Shown here piece after piece: positions 5,330 to 12,384 of a DNA stretch of 12,384 nucleotides. This stretch comes from Candidatus Omnitrophota bacterium. GTDB taxonomy: Bacteria > Omnitrophota > Omnitrophia > Omnitrophales > Aquincolibacteriaceae. Every line of letters starts with the position of its first letter. Position 1 is the first letter of the stretch. Made by a program: the position numbers and the translations under genes. The notes below the pieces were generated by a model. The model was not told the origin of the DNA, did not search any database, and saw only the letters and a list, made by a program, of their open reading frames with translations. The stretch is taken from positions 1 to 12,384 of the forward strand of contig JAMWDC010000027.1 of the NCBI GenBank assembly GCA_023819025.1, given 5' to 3'.

Positions 5330-7036
5330 ATGATCGCCATGGAAAGCATGGAGCATTTTTCATCGGTTCGTGACCGCATTCGTATCCGCATCGAAAAGCG
5401 GATCGAATCCCTACAAAATGGATACCGCCAGAACATTGGGCTCGTCGGCCTGCCCGGAATCGGCAAAACGCATTTTCTCTGTTCGATGTTTAAGACCCTC
5501 ACCGGACGATCCCACCTTGTTCCTTTTTTTCTTCAGGCAGAAAAATTAAGCTTTGATTGTTTCCTGGAATCATGGATCGGGGCACTCTTGTCCGGACTTT
5601 TCCTGAGTCAGAACATCACGGTTCCAAAAAATTTTTCTTCACTACTTCAAGCGGCCGAGTTCATCGTACCGAAAACAACGGAAAAAATCCGAAACCTAAA
5701 AAAATTGGTGCGGCAAGAAAGAAATGTCGCGGCTGTCAAAGAGCTTTTTTCGCTTGCGCGAATCTTGGCGGAGGAAACGAAAAAAAATGTCATTTTGATG
5801 ATCGACGAATTTCAGGCGTTGGGGAAATTACCGATTCCTGATCCGTTTGCACTTTTGGGCAAAGAAATGATGGTCGATACGCACACATTGTACTTCGTGA
5901 CAAGTTCCCAACCGCAAAGGGCAAAAGAAATATTTCATGATAAACTTTCTCTTCTCTTTGGAAATTTCGAAGTGATCGATATGGTGCCTTTCAGTTTTTC
6001 TGAAACTGTCGAGGTCTTGACGTCCAGACTTCCGGGGTTTTTATTTTCACCGCTGCAAAAAAAGTTTATGATCCGCATGACGGACGGACATCCGGCCTAC
6101 CTAGATCTTTTAATCGATCAACTGAGTTCGCCGACACCTCCAGAAGAATCTTGGGAGGTACCCACCGATTACCTCCTCGCGGCATTCATCCGCGAATTGT
6201 CCAGTCGGAAAGGGCGCATTGCCCTGATGTTCGAGAAACGGCTGGAGGCGTGTTCCCGTTTTGCCAAAGACGGTTCGCCTTATATCCAGGCCCTTTTAGC
6301 GATCAGTCACGGTCGGCACAAGGTTCTGGCCATCGCGACGTTCCTTGAAAGGAAAATTACCGAAACCAAGAATATTCTTCAGCGTCTGGTTCAAGAGGAT
6401 ATGGTTGCCAAGCGCGGATCCTTCTATGTCCTTGAAGATCCCTTGTTTCGCTTTTGGCTGAAGCATGCATACGAAGTCAGGAATCATTGTTATACCCCCG
6501 ATCAAGAGGCGATTTGCACGGGGCTGAAGCGTTCCCTCCGCGAGGAATTCGAACAGATCGAAAGGCAGGAACGGATGGATATCACGGCCCGGGTAGAAGG
6601 CCTTCTGAAGGAGTTCCGTAATGATGTCGTAGAAGTCGATGAAAAAAAGTTTCAATGCCCTTACTTTTCCGAGATCGTTTTTCGTCCGACCAATGGTCGA
6701 ATTTTCCCTCTATTGGCCCGAAGCGGCAAGACCCGGTGGTTTTGCCAAATTGCTCCCGCCCCCGTGGTCGAAGAAGATGTGACGGCTTTTCTCGAGGAAT
6801 TGCAGCGGCTCAGGAAGAAGGTTCAGCGCAAGATCATGATTACGCTCAAAGGCATTGACCAAAACGCCAAACTCATGGCCCAGGAAGCCAAGATCCAATT
6901 ATGGAATCTCAGGAATTTTAATGCCCTATTGGATCTCTATGATTTGCCGAAAATCATTACGACTGACGAATCTCAAGAAAGGGGACACGATGCAACGGAT
7001 CTGGGCGCCCTGGCGCAAAGCATACATCAGACCTGA
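5330..7036 (+). CDS. AAA-type ATPase with degenerate nuclease-like C-terminal region
   Basis: A 568-residue cytoplasmic ATPase resembling the archaeal-type ATPase group of STAND-like P-loop proteins. Walker A is GLPGIGKT (40-47), Walker B is VILMIDE (154-160), and LYFVTSS (187-193) fits sensor 1. A winged-helix region follows, ending in RGSFYVLEDPLFRFW (362-376), a hallmark of this group. Residues about 415-545 look like the restriction-endonuclease-like module often attached to such ATPases (RIFPLLARSGKTRWFCQIA, then ITLKGIDQNAKLMAQEAKIQLWNL), but the expected Asp and E/Q-x-K positions read Pro460 and QIA (473-475), so nuclease activity is doubtful. No Shine-Dalgarno precedes ATG 5330; ATG 5339 and 5348 are in frame. 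Its end overlaps the HIT gene by 47 bases. Substrate and partner are unknown. Confidence 0.8.
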   Translation: MIAMESMEHFSSVRDRIRIRIEKRIESLQNGYRQNIGLVGLPGIGKTHFLCSMFKTLTGRSHLVPFFLQAEKLSFDCFLESWIGALLSGLFLSQNITVPKNFSSLLQAAEFIVPKTTEKIRNLKKLVRQERNVAAVKELFSLARILAEETKKNVILMIDEFQALGKLPIPDPFALLGKEMMVDTHTLYFVTSSQPQRAKEIFHDKLSLLFGNFEVIDMVPFSFSETVEVLTSRLPGFLFSPLQKKFMIRMTDGHPAYLDLLIDQLSSPTPPEESWEVPTDYLLAAFIRELSSRKGRIALMFEKRLEACSRFAKDGSPYIQALLAISHGRHKVLAIATFLERKITETKNILQRLVQEDMVAKRGSFYVLEDPLFRFWLKHAYEVRNHCYTPDQEAICTGLKRSLREEFEQIERQERMDITARVEGLLKEFRNDVVEVDEKKFQCPYFSEIVFRPTNGRIFPLLARSGKTRWFCQIAPAPVVEEDVTAFLEELQRLRKKVQRKIMITLKGIDQNAKLMAQEAKIQLWNLRNFNALLDLYDLPKIITTDESQERGHDATDLGALAQSIHQT

Positions 7037-7502
7037 GGGTCGGAAAACGAAGGGCTGTCTTTTTTGCGGTCTTTGGACAAAAAACCGTGATTCCCAAAAC
7101 TATATCCTCAAGCGCACCGCCTCCAGTTTTGCCGTCCTGAACCTTTATCCTTATAACACCGGGCATACCCTGATCGTTACGAAACGCCACGTCGACTCCA
7201 TTCGCTTGCTCACAGCCGAAGAAATTTTAGATTGGATCTATCTTTACGAAGAGATCCGTTTGGCCATTCAAAAAACCATGAAACCTCACGGTTTTAATGT
7301 CGGCATCAATCTGGGAAAGGTGAGTGGGTCAGGGATTCCCGACCACCTCCATCTACATGTGGTCCCGCGGTGGATCGGCGATAGCAATTTTATGCCCCTG
7401 ATAGGGGGAACCAAAGTAATCAGCGAGTCTTTGTGCTCTGTTTATCGAGCCATTACGGGTTATTTCAGGAAGAAACCCCGGATCAGAAGGGGCGCGACAT
7501 GA
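6990..7502 (+). CDS. HIT-family nucleotide hydrolase/phosphorylase
   Basis: A 170-residue histidine-triad protein. The motif H119-L-H121-L-H123 (in PDHLHLHVVPRW) forms the active site, with the middle His as expected nucleophile; GSG just before it is also conserved. The N terminus MQRIWAPWR and the CLFC pair (C23, C26, probable zinc ligands with H67) mark the Ap4A phosphorylase-like branch. Such enzymes split dinucleoside polyphosphates or nucleoside phosphoramidates; the substrate here cannot be told. The start ATG 6990 has AAAGGGG ending 5 bases upstream, although it lies inside the end of the ATPase gene in another frame, implying translational coupling. It ends in an ATGA overlap with the next gene. 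Confidence 0.88.
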   Translation: MQRIWAPWRKAYIRPEGRKTKGCLFCGLWTKNRDSQNYILKRTASSFAVLNLYPYNTGHTLIVTKRHVDSIRLLTAEEILDWIYLYEEIRLAIQKTMKPHGFNVGINLGKVSGSGIPDHLHLHVVPRWIGDSNFMPLIGGTKVISESLCSVYRAITGYFRKKPRIRRGAT

Positions 7503-8692
7503 TTCCGGCGACCTCTCAAAGGAAAGTAAAATCATCTCAGGTACCTGCGGGCGAAAAATTTTCGCGGCAAATGTACGAAGACCTGGAAGATACACTTTTG
7601 GCGCCGTACGCGATGCGAAGTTCCCAATCTTACGGTCGAACCCATCCCGAGAAGGAACATGAATTGCGGACTGCTTTTCAGCGGGATCGCGATCGTATCG
7701 TTCACTGCACTGCCTTCAGACGCTTGGAGTACAAGACCCAGGTTTTTGTGAATCATGAGGGGGATCATTATCGGACTCGCCTGACCCATACGCTTGAGAC
7801 GTGTCAAATTGCTCGGACGATTGCCCGGGCCCTTCGGTTAAACGAGGATTTGGTAGAAGCCGTCAGTTTGGCCCATGATTTAGGCCACGGCCCTTTCGGT
7901 CATGCGGGTGAGGATGTCCTTGCCCAGCTGATGAAAGGGCACGGGGGGTTTGAGCATAACACCCAGGCTTTGCGAATTGTCGAAAAGTTGGAAGAAAGCT
8001 ATCCCGGATTTCCTGGCTTGAATCTCACGTATGAAACCCGCGAAGGGTTGAAGAAACATGTCGATCCTTCCGGTGGCACCTATGGTCGGCGTTACCGGAC
8101 ACTTGAGGCGGACTTGGTCGACTTTGCAGATGAGATTGCCTACACGAGTCATGATCTGGATGACGGACTGCGCGGGGATCTGATTACCGAAGACGAGGTC
8201 GAGAAAATCTACCTGTGGCATCATGCCAGTTCCTATATACGGAGAAAATATGCGTCTATCCAGCCGGTTCAAAAACGGCGCCTTATTATTCGATTAATCA
8301 TCAATCGGTTGGTGATGGATTTAATCCATCACAGTCGTTATCAGGTCGAGAGATTGAGGATCCAAAGTGTGCACGATCTGAGAAAAATCCATAAACCCAT
8401 ACTTGGATTTTCTAAAGAGATCGATCGACACCACCGGGAACTCAAGGATTTTCTTGTTCAAAATGTCTATCAACATTACCGTGTGGTTCGTATGACGGAC
8501 AAAGGCCAGCGGTTCCTGAAATCGTTATTTGAAGTTTATCTGAAGAAGCCACAAGTCTTGCCCCCCGATGTTCAAAAACGAGCCCGTCAGGATGGAATCC
8601 ATCGAGCGGTTTGCGATTATTTAGCAGGAATGACGGATCGTTTTGCGCTGGACGAATTTCAGCGATTTTTCGAACCTTACGAACGGGTTTAA
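7499..8692 (+). CDS. dgt: Deoxyguanosinetriphosphate triphosphohydrolase-like protein
   Basis: An HD-domain phosphohydrolase of the dGTPase family, expected to split dNTPs (classically dGTP) into deoxynucleoside and tripolyphosphate. The metal ligands are all visible: H97 in RLTHTLE, H126-D127 in AHDLGHGPFGH, and an Asp in FADEIAYTSHDLDDG (about D211). FRRLEYKTQVF (73-83) and FEHN (151-154) are also family signatures. At 397 residues it has the length of the shorter, non-enterobacterial group, which is often activated by other dNTPs. ATG 7499 overlaps the HIT stop as ATGA and is preceded by AGAAGGGG, so the two are translationally coupled. The earlier in-frame ATG at 7433 lies in the HIT gene and is rejected. 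Confidence 0.92.
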   Translation: MIPATSQRKVKSSQVPAGEKFSRQMYEDLEDTLLAPYAMRSSQSYGRTHPEKEHELRTAFQRDRDRIVHCTAFRRLEYKTQVFVNHEGDHYRTRLTHTLETCQIARTIARALRLNEDLVEAVSLAHDLGHGPFGHAGEDVLAQLMKGHGGFEHNTQALRIVEKLEESYPGFPGLNLTYETREGLKKHVDPSGGTYGRRYRTLEADLVDFADEIAYTSHDLDDGLRGDLITEDEVEKIYLWHHASSYIRRKYASIQPVQKRRLIIRLIINRLVMDLIHHSRYQVERLRIQSVHDLRKIHKPILGFSKEIDRHHRELKDFLVQNVYQHYRVVRMTDKGQRFLKSLFEVYLKKPQVLPPDVQKRARQDGIHRAVCDYLAGMTDRFALDEFQRFFEPYERV

Positions 8693-8732
8693 TCGGAGGG
8701 GTAGCTTGGATTAAAGTGGATGAGGTGCGCGA

Positions 8733-10253
8733 TTGAACATAAAACGTGAAGTCACGGTTATCGAGAGGTTTATGCTGCCGAATCCGCAATGGCAAGAGGG
8801 CTACCGCTCTTTTAGCCGGCTCTTGGGGCATCCTCTGGGTTGGATTTATTTGGAAGAGGAGAACGGCGGACGTCTCATCCGATTGGACCGAAGAGGCAAC
8901 TGCTCTTTCTATGCAGGTTCCCAGTCGAATCGGCTGAGTTGTGACAATTTTCTGGCCAAATACAGGCAGCAATTGCTCGAAAGTGAAGAGGCCTCACAGA
9001 AATTACCGATCCTTTGCAAATGTCAATTCGGAAAATATATGGGCATCTTCGGCCTGAAACACTTGGGGAAGATTAAGGGATTCCTGATGCTTTGTGCCCT
9101 CAGAGGCCCGGAATCGCAAATGAGGTCCTACTTTGAACCCTTTGATTACTTTTTGGCCAGCCATATGGAATTGGCTTATAAGACATTTGAATTGAATAAT
9201 TTTTATGAAACCGTCCATCCCCGCGCCTTAGCCCTTTCAACGATGCATTCGGTTCATCGCGTTATCAGTTCCTCGCTTCGATTGAGTGAACTTCTTCCCC
9301 GCATAGGACGACTGAGTGCTCAGGTATTGAAGGCCCAGGGCTGCGCCATCATGCTTGTGGATCATGATCGCAATTATTTGCTTCCTTCTTTTTCCTTCGG
9401 AACAAGCTCTCGTTATAAACACACCAACCGCGTCCGGATCGGACGGGGACTGGAGGGTCGGATTGCCGACACGGGCGAATTCCACCTGGACCGCCATTCG
9501 ATCGCCGTTCCTTTTATTGAAGATCAGATTGTCGGTGTGATTACGCTATGGGACAAGATCGACGATCAGCCGTTTACCAAAATTGACTTGGAAATTCTTA
9601 AATCACTTTCGGAACAGGCCGTGGTGGCCATTAAAAATGCGCAGCTTTTCGAGGAAACGGAACAATTGACGATTGGAAGCATTAAGACCATCAATGAGCT
9701 TTTGGAGCTTAATTTTGGTGGGGATTCCATCCGACACCTGCCTGTTTTCGGCGAAATCGTCATCGAGGTCGGAAAGGAACTCGCACTTTCCGGAAGCGAA
9801 ATCACCCATCTCCACCGTGCGATTATGCTTTTGAGAACTGGCCAGCTGGCTTTCCCGGAGGCCATTTGGCGCAAAAAAGGAAAGTTGACCAAGAAGGAAT
9901 ATGAGATGATCAAACGGATTCCTATGGAGGGGGCGAACATCCTTCGTTCCATTGCATCCTTGAAGCCCGTGATCCCGATCATCTTGCACCAGCGGGAACG
10001 GTATAACGGGACGGGTTATCCTCAAGGCCTTCGCGGCGATGAAATTCCCATTGGTGCGCGGATCGTTTCGGTGGTGGATTCCTTCTTTGCCATGATCTCC
10101 AAAAGGACATACCGGGAACAAATGTCGATCCCCGAAGCCCTCGTGGAGATCGAGGCCAATAAAGGTACTCAGTTCGATCCTCACGTGGTTGATTGTTTTA
10201 TGAAAGTCATCAAGCGCAAAGAAATTCAGGATAAACTTAAGACGAGTTTTTGA
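8733..10253 (+). CDS. GAF plus degenerate HD-GYP protein
   Basis: A 506-residue cytoplasmic signalling-type protein. Residues 1-155 form an N-terminal domain I do not recognise; 170-315 fit a GAF sensor (SELLPRIGRLSAQVL, CAIMLVDHD, IAVPFIEDQIVGVITLWD, then FTKIDLEILKSLSEQAVVAI); 330-495 fit an HD-GYP domain, the c-di-GMP phosphodiesterase fold. Nearly every catalytic residue is replaced: the ALLHDIGK position reads IMLLRTGQ (364-371), the later His is I396, and HHExxDGxGYP reads QRERYNGTGYP (420-430). GYP itself, ARI and D449 remain. It is probably a binding or scaffold protein, not an enzyme. The start is TTG 8733, with GAGGTG 5 bases upstream; ATG 8772 with GAGAGG close by is the alternative. 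The dGTPase gene ends 40 bases before. Confidence 0.82.
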   Translation: MNIKREVTVIERFMLPNPQWQEGYRSFSRLLGHPLGWIYLEEENGGRLIRLDRRGNCSFYAGSQSNRLSCDNFLAKYRQQLLESEEASQKLPILCKCQFGKYMGIFGLKHLGKIKGFLMLCALRGPESQMRSYFEPFDYFLASHMELAYKTFELNNFYETVHPRALALSTMHSVHRVISSSLRLSELLPRIGRLSAQVLKAQGCAIMLVDHDRNYLLPSFSFGTSSRYKHTNRVRIGRGLEGRIADTGEFHLDRHSIAVPFIEDQIVGVITLWDKIDDQPFTKIDLEILKSLSEQAVVAIKNAQLFEETEQLTIGSIKTINELLELNFGGDSIRHLPVFGEIVIEVGKELALSGSEITHLHRAIMLLRTGQLAFPEAIWRKKGKLTKKEYEMIKRIPMEGANILRSIASLKPVIPIILHQRERYNGTGYPQGLRGDEIPIGARIVSVVDSFFAMISKRTYREQMSIPEALVEIEANKGTQFDPHVVDCFMKVIKRKEIQDKLKTSF

Positions 10254-10270
10254 CCTTGATCGGGCTGTCG

Positions 10271-10522
10271 ATGAACACAGAATTGGACACGGTGGTCTCA
10301 GACGTTAAAGATAAGAGGTCCGTCGAATGGGTCCCGGAAACGACAAGATATGGTATCCGGATTGAAAGGCCTGTCGATCCTGCTGCCGGCGGTTTCAAGA
10401 GATTTTCGAGAAAAACGCCGCGAATCGGTGTTTTATTTCAATGGGTTCTTATTTTGTCGTTTGTTTTTGCGTTCGCGAGTCTTTACGTGGTGTATCGGTT
10501 CTCGGCGGGACTCTCCTCGTAA
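10271..10522 (+). CDS. Small single-pass membrane protein, unknown
   Basis: An 83-residue protein with a hydrophilic, mixed-charge N-terminal half and one predicted membrane helix at about 53-75 (GVLFQWVLILSFVFAFASLYVV), preceded by basic residues (KRFSRKTPR), which places the N terminus in the cytoplasm. It starts 17 bases after the HD-GYP gene, so it is probably cotranscribed and might anchor or partner it. No good Shine-Dalgarno precedes ATG 10271; a TTG at 10250 overlapping the previous stop would add 7 residues. I do not recognise the family. Confidence 0.6.
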   Translation: MNTELDTVVSDVKDKRSVEWVPETTRYGIRIERPVDPAAGGFKRFSRKTPRIGVLFQWVLILSFVFAFASLYVVYRFSAGLSS

Positions 10523-10558
10523 GCAAAGTCCGCCCATGAGGTTCTTGTTTGAATAGGG

Positions 10559-10580
10559 TCTCCTTGAGCGGAGAGTTTTT
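10559..10580 (+). terminator. Weak Rho-independent terminator
   Basis: TCTCC (10559-10563) pairs with GGAGA (10570-10574) over a 6-base loop, followed by G and TTTTT (10576-10580). The stem is only 5 bp, so termination may be partial. It follows the last gene of the ATPase-to-membrane-protein operon and precedes the promoter-like box of the OmpA lipoprotein gene. Confidence 0.4.
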
Positions 10581-10603
10581 CGCGTCGGTACGGTCGATCG
10601 GAG

Positions 10604-10632
10604 TTGACACAGGAGATGGGAGATATGTTGTG
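10604..10632 (+). promoter_or_regulatory. Candidate promoter for the OmpA-lipoprotein gene
   Basis: TTGACA at 10604-10609 is a perfect -35 box, but at 16-18 bases spacing the -10 positions read TGTTGT, GTTGTG or TTGTGT, all poor. Either an activator is needed or the -35 match is chance. It lies just upstream of ATG 10651 and just after a terminator-like hairpin. Confidence 0.35.
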
Positions 10633-10650
10633 TTTAAGTCAGGGGATGGG

Positions 10651-11286
10651 ATGAAACTTTTTTTTGTCATTCTCGTGGCAGTTGTCTTGGCAGGTTGTAA
10701 CGGCAGTCAGGATATCGCGCGGCTGACGGCACATCAAGCTGCGACTATTCGAAGCCTGAATCAGGAAGTTACCCGGCTCAATCAGGAAATGGATGAACTC
10801 ATACATTCCCGTGAAGATTTGGCGAAGGCGAAAGCGGAACTTGAGATGAAGTTGCGTCGTGAGCTTGCCGCCGGAGATATGTCCGTTTCCATGAAAAACC
10901 GGGGTTTAGTGGTGACCCTTCTGGATCGAATTCTTTTTGATTCCGGCAAGGCGGAACTCAAACCGTCTGCGCAAATTGTTTTGGATAAACTGGCTGGGAC
11001 TCTCGCTTCAAAGGCTGAGGAGAATATGATTTATGTGGAAGGGCATACAGATAACCAGCCGATCCTGTATTCGGGTTGGAGGTCCAATTGGGAGCTCTCG
11101 ACGGCACGCGCAACGGAAGTAATTCATTACTTTATCGAGGCGAGGGGATTGAATCCCCGGCAGTTTGCGGCAACAGGATATGGTGAGTACCATCCGGTTT
11201 CAAGCAACGAGAGTGCCCAGGGGCGTGTGGCCAACCGTCGCGTCGAGATTGTGATTTCACCGAGAAAATTTGATGATTTATCATAA
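10651..11286 (+). CDS. OmpA-family lipoprotein (peptidoglycan-binding)
   Basis: A 211-residue lipoprotein. Residues 1-15 are a lipoprotein signal peptide ending in lipobox LAGC, with C16 the lipidated residue; the following NGS lacks the Asp that would retain it in the inner membrane, so outer-membrane location is likely. Residues 20-75 form a probable coiled coil (SLNQEVTRLNQEMDEL). The C-terminal OmpA/MotB domain has ILFDSGKAEL, GHTD (131-134), NWELSTARA (146-154) and NRRVEI (195-200), which bind peptidoglycan diaminopimelate. The likely role is to tether the outer membrane to the wall. ATG 10651 has AGGGG 6 bases upstream and starts right at the signal peptide; the longer frame from 10549 is rejected. 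Confidence 0.9.
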   Translation: MKLFFVILVAVVLAGCNGSQDIARLTAHQAATIRSLNQEVTRLNQEMDELIHSREDLAKAKAELEMKLRRELAAGDMSVSMKNRGLVVTLLDRILFDSGKAELKPSAQIVLDKLAGTLASKAEENMIYVEGHTDNQPILYSGWRSNWELSTARATEVIHYFIEARGLNPRQFAATGYGEYHPVSSNESAQGRVANRRVEIVISPRKFDDLS

Positions 11287-11413
11287 CCGGCGGCATAGGC
11301 GGCTGGGCTTACCGAATTTGGAAAAAGAGGCAAGGACTCGGCCAAGCCCGCTGACGAAGGAAACGAGGGGCTGTTCATTACGGGAAAAATTTCAATCGAT
11401 CCTTCGGCACTGA
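11273..11413 (+). CDS. Doubtful small basic frame between lipoprotein and membrane protein genes
   Basis: ATG 11273 overlaps the last 14 bases of the OmpA-lipoprotein gene and runs 46 codons to TGA 11411-11413. The product is very basic (HNRRHRRLG near its start, FQSILRH at its end). The ribosome site is weak (GAG about 10 bases upstream). It matters because it sits just before the frame of the next gene, and a one-base shift would join the two into a protein with a basic cytoplasmic tail followed by a membrane helix. It may be chance. Confidence 0.2.
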   Translation: MIYHNRRHRRLGLPNLEKEARTRPSPLTKETRGCSLREKFQSILRH

Positions 11414-11445
11414 AAAGACCATTAGGAATCCTGCTTTCTCTTTTC

Positions 11446-11901
11446 ATGGTAGCGATTCCGGTCCAAATGGTTCTGGATTATTGGATCTATTACGAATTCC
11501 AACGGCGTTTGGAAATCCAAATCCGAGGGATGTTTTTACCGGCTGTCCTCCTGCCTTCCTTTCAGATCCGGAACGTTCGTTTACAGTGGCGGGAGAAGGC
11601 GGAGGTGTTCTCAGGCGATGTGCGGGTGAGTTATGAACCGCTGTTTTTTTTAAATAGGAAATCGTTACGAGTGCGCGTCTTCGGGCAAAGTCTCGGGGCG
11701 AGAGTTCTTGGAAAGTGGGCCGAGGAGGCGGGGCGCGAGCCTTTTATCATTTCGAACTTTTATGTAGATTTTATTTTGGGATCTCATGGGATCCGGCAAA
11801 TCAATGCCTTAGATGTCTCTTCACCTAAGTTTCAGTTTCACATTCGGGAGTCCGAAAACATAAGAGGGGATCCATCTCAGCACCGGGAGATTCAAACGTG
11901 A
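11446..11901 (+). CDS. Membrane-anchored protein of unknown family upstream of murE
   Basis: At least 151 residues. From ATG 11446 it begins inside a hydrophobic segment (MVAIPVQMVLDYW), and the same frame is open upstream to 11299, adding ALKRPLGILLSLF, which completes a convincing membrane helix. The true start is therefore probably further up, but no ATG, GTG or TTG exists there; ATT 11377 has GAGGGG at 11365-11370, 6 bases upstream. The remaining part is rich in alternating beta-type residues (FQIRNVRLQWREKAEVF, then LRVRVFGQSLGARVLG), suggesting a periplasmic beta-rich domain of an AsmA- or LptC-like sort; that is only an impression. Its TGA overlaps the murE start (GTGA), so the two are coupled. 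I do not recognise the family. Confidence 0.6.
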   Translation: MVAIPVQMVLDYWIYYEFQRRLEIQIRGMFLPAVLLPSFQIRNVRLQWREKAEVFSGDVRVSYEPLFFLNRKSLRVRVFGQSLGARVLGKWAEEAGREPFIISNFYVDFILGSHGIRQINALDVSSPKFQFHIRESENIRGDPSQHREIQT

Positions 11902-12384
11902 AACTCGAGGTCTTATTCCAGGGGATTGCGATTCAGGAGAAAATCAACTGGGAATCGCACCGTTATATTAAGAAGATCACCTCGGATTCCCGCTCTGTCG
12001 AATCGGGTGACTTGTTTATCGCCTGTCGCGGATCAAGAATGGATGGACACGATTTCCTGGGGCAGGCTATTCATGCCGGTGCTTCTGTCATTGTCTGTGA
12101 AACATTTCCGGAATTCCCCATCCCGCATCATGTGATTGCGGTTCGTGTTAAGGATTGTCATGCGTGTTTCGCCGAAATCCTGAACCGATTCTATCAATAT
12201 CCGCATGAGAAGGTTAAATTGATCGGTGTCACCGGGACTAACGGGAAGACGACGATTGCCTATCTTTTGCACCGCTTGCTTCGAGAAAAGACTTCCGCCG
12301 CCTATCTCGGGACGTTGTGGTATGAGTTGCCGGCACATAAAATCCAGTCTCCGAATACGACGCCCGGTCCTGAGACCCTGATTC
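11898..12384 (+). CDS. murE: UDP-N-acetylmuramoyl-tripeptide synthetase (MurE), N-terminal part
   Basis: The first 162 residues of MurE, which adds the third amino acid (usually meso-diaminopimelate in Gram-negatives) to UDP-MurNAc-L-Ala-D-Glu in peptidoglycan synthesis. Visible: TSDSRSVESGDLFIACRG (28-45) and DGHDF (49-53) of the N-terminal uridine-binding domain, the ATP P-loop GVTGTNGKTT (110-119), LGT (137-139) and SPNTTPGPETL (151-161). All fit the Mur ligase family. The amino-acid specificity motif lies beyond the window. Start GTG 11898 overlaps the upstream TGA by 4 bases and has GGGAG 8 bases before it. It follows a membrane protein gene instead of ftsI, which usually precedes murE. 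Confidence 0.92.
   Translation, partial: MKLEVLFQGIAIQEKINWESHRYIKKITSDSRSVESGDLFIACRGSRMDGHDFLGQAIHAGASVIVCETFPEFPIPHHVIAVRVKDCHACFAEILNRFYQYPHEKVKLIGVTGTNGKTTIAYLLHRLLREKTSAAYLGTLWYELPAHKIQSPNTTPGPETLI

Noticed and set aside
5330..8692. ATPase-HIT-dGTPase as an antiphage defence operon
   Set aside because: dGTPases can deplete dNTPs in defence and ATPase-nuclease pairs occur in defence, but there are no mobile or other defence genes here, and HIT and dGTPase genes are common housekeeping genes; the nuclease site also looks dead.
10549..10650. N-terminal extension of the OmpA lipoprotein
   Set aside because: The lipoprotein signal peptide begins exactly at ATG 10651 with its own Shine-Dalgarno; the extension overlaps the terminator-like hairpin and -35 box.
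11127..11447. 106-codon minus-strand frame
   Set aside because: It lies antisense to the end of the OmpA-lipoprotein gene and the next gene's upstream frame; no ribosome site or recognisable motif.

Overview
The window (about 12.4 kb, roughly half G+C) is dense bacterial chromosome. Genes sit close together, often overlap, and use ATG, GTG and probably TTG starts. A lipoprotein of the OmpA C-terminal (peptidoglycan-binding) family, a Sec-type secreted protein and a membrane-anchored periplasmic protease indicate a Gram-negative (diderm) organism. No rRNA gene or other phylogenetic marker is present, so I do not assign a phylum. I see no tRNA, CRISPR array, insertion sequence, integrase or phage gene; this looks like core or conserved chromosome, not an island.

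Layout. Positions 1-63 hold the end of an unidentified gene, followed by a terminator-like structure (123-183). From 272 to 2665 lies an NAD-salvage block: a consensus -10 box, a 20-base perfect palindrome in the leader, nicotinate phosphoribosyltransferase (pncB-like), nicotinamidase (pncA-like) and a small secreted protein. This protein meets a minus-strand trypsin-like protease (2666-3463) stop codon to stop codon. Divergent from the protease is a YvcK/CofD-fold protein fused to a degenerate response-regulator receiver domain (3611-4948). A 381-base spacer (4949-5329) holds a possible minus-strand gene relic, an AT-rich tract and promoter-like boxes.

From 5330 to 10522 runs a tightly packed plus-strand operon: an AAA-type ATPase with a C-terminal region that may be a dead nuclease fold, a HIT-family nucleotide hydrolase or phosphorylase, a dGTPase-like HD phosphohydrolase, a GAF plus HD-GYP protein whose metal ligands are almost all replaced, and a small single-pass membrane protein. 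After a weak terminator and a strong -35 box comes an envelope block: OmpA-family lipoprotein, a membrane-anchored protein of unknown family, and the start of murE, which runs off the window.

How the genes fit together: PncA and PncB turn nicotinamide into nicotinate and then nicotinate mononucleotide. YvcK (in other bacteria a UDP-GlcNAc-binding regulator of cell-wall metabolism), the OmpA lipoprotein and MurE all relate to the envelope. The HIT and dGTPase proteins handle nucleotides. The most striking pattern is that three proteins (YvcK fusion, ATPase, HD-GYP) carry a domain that keeps its fold signature but has lost catalytic or phosphoacceptor residues, suggesting binding or scaffold roles. 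That is inference from motif reading, not from alignments.
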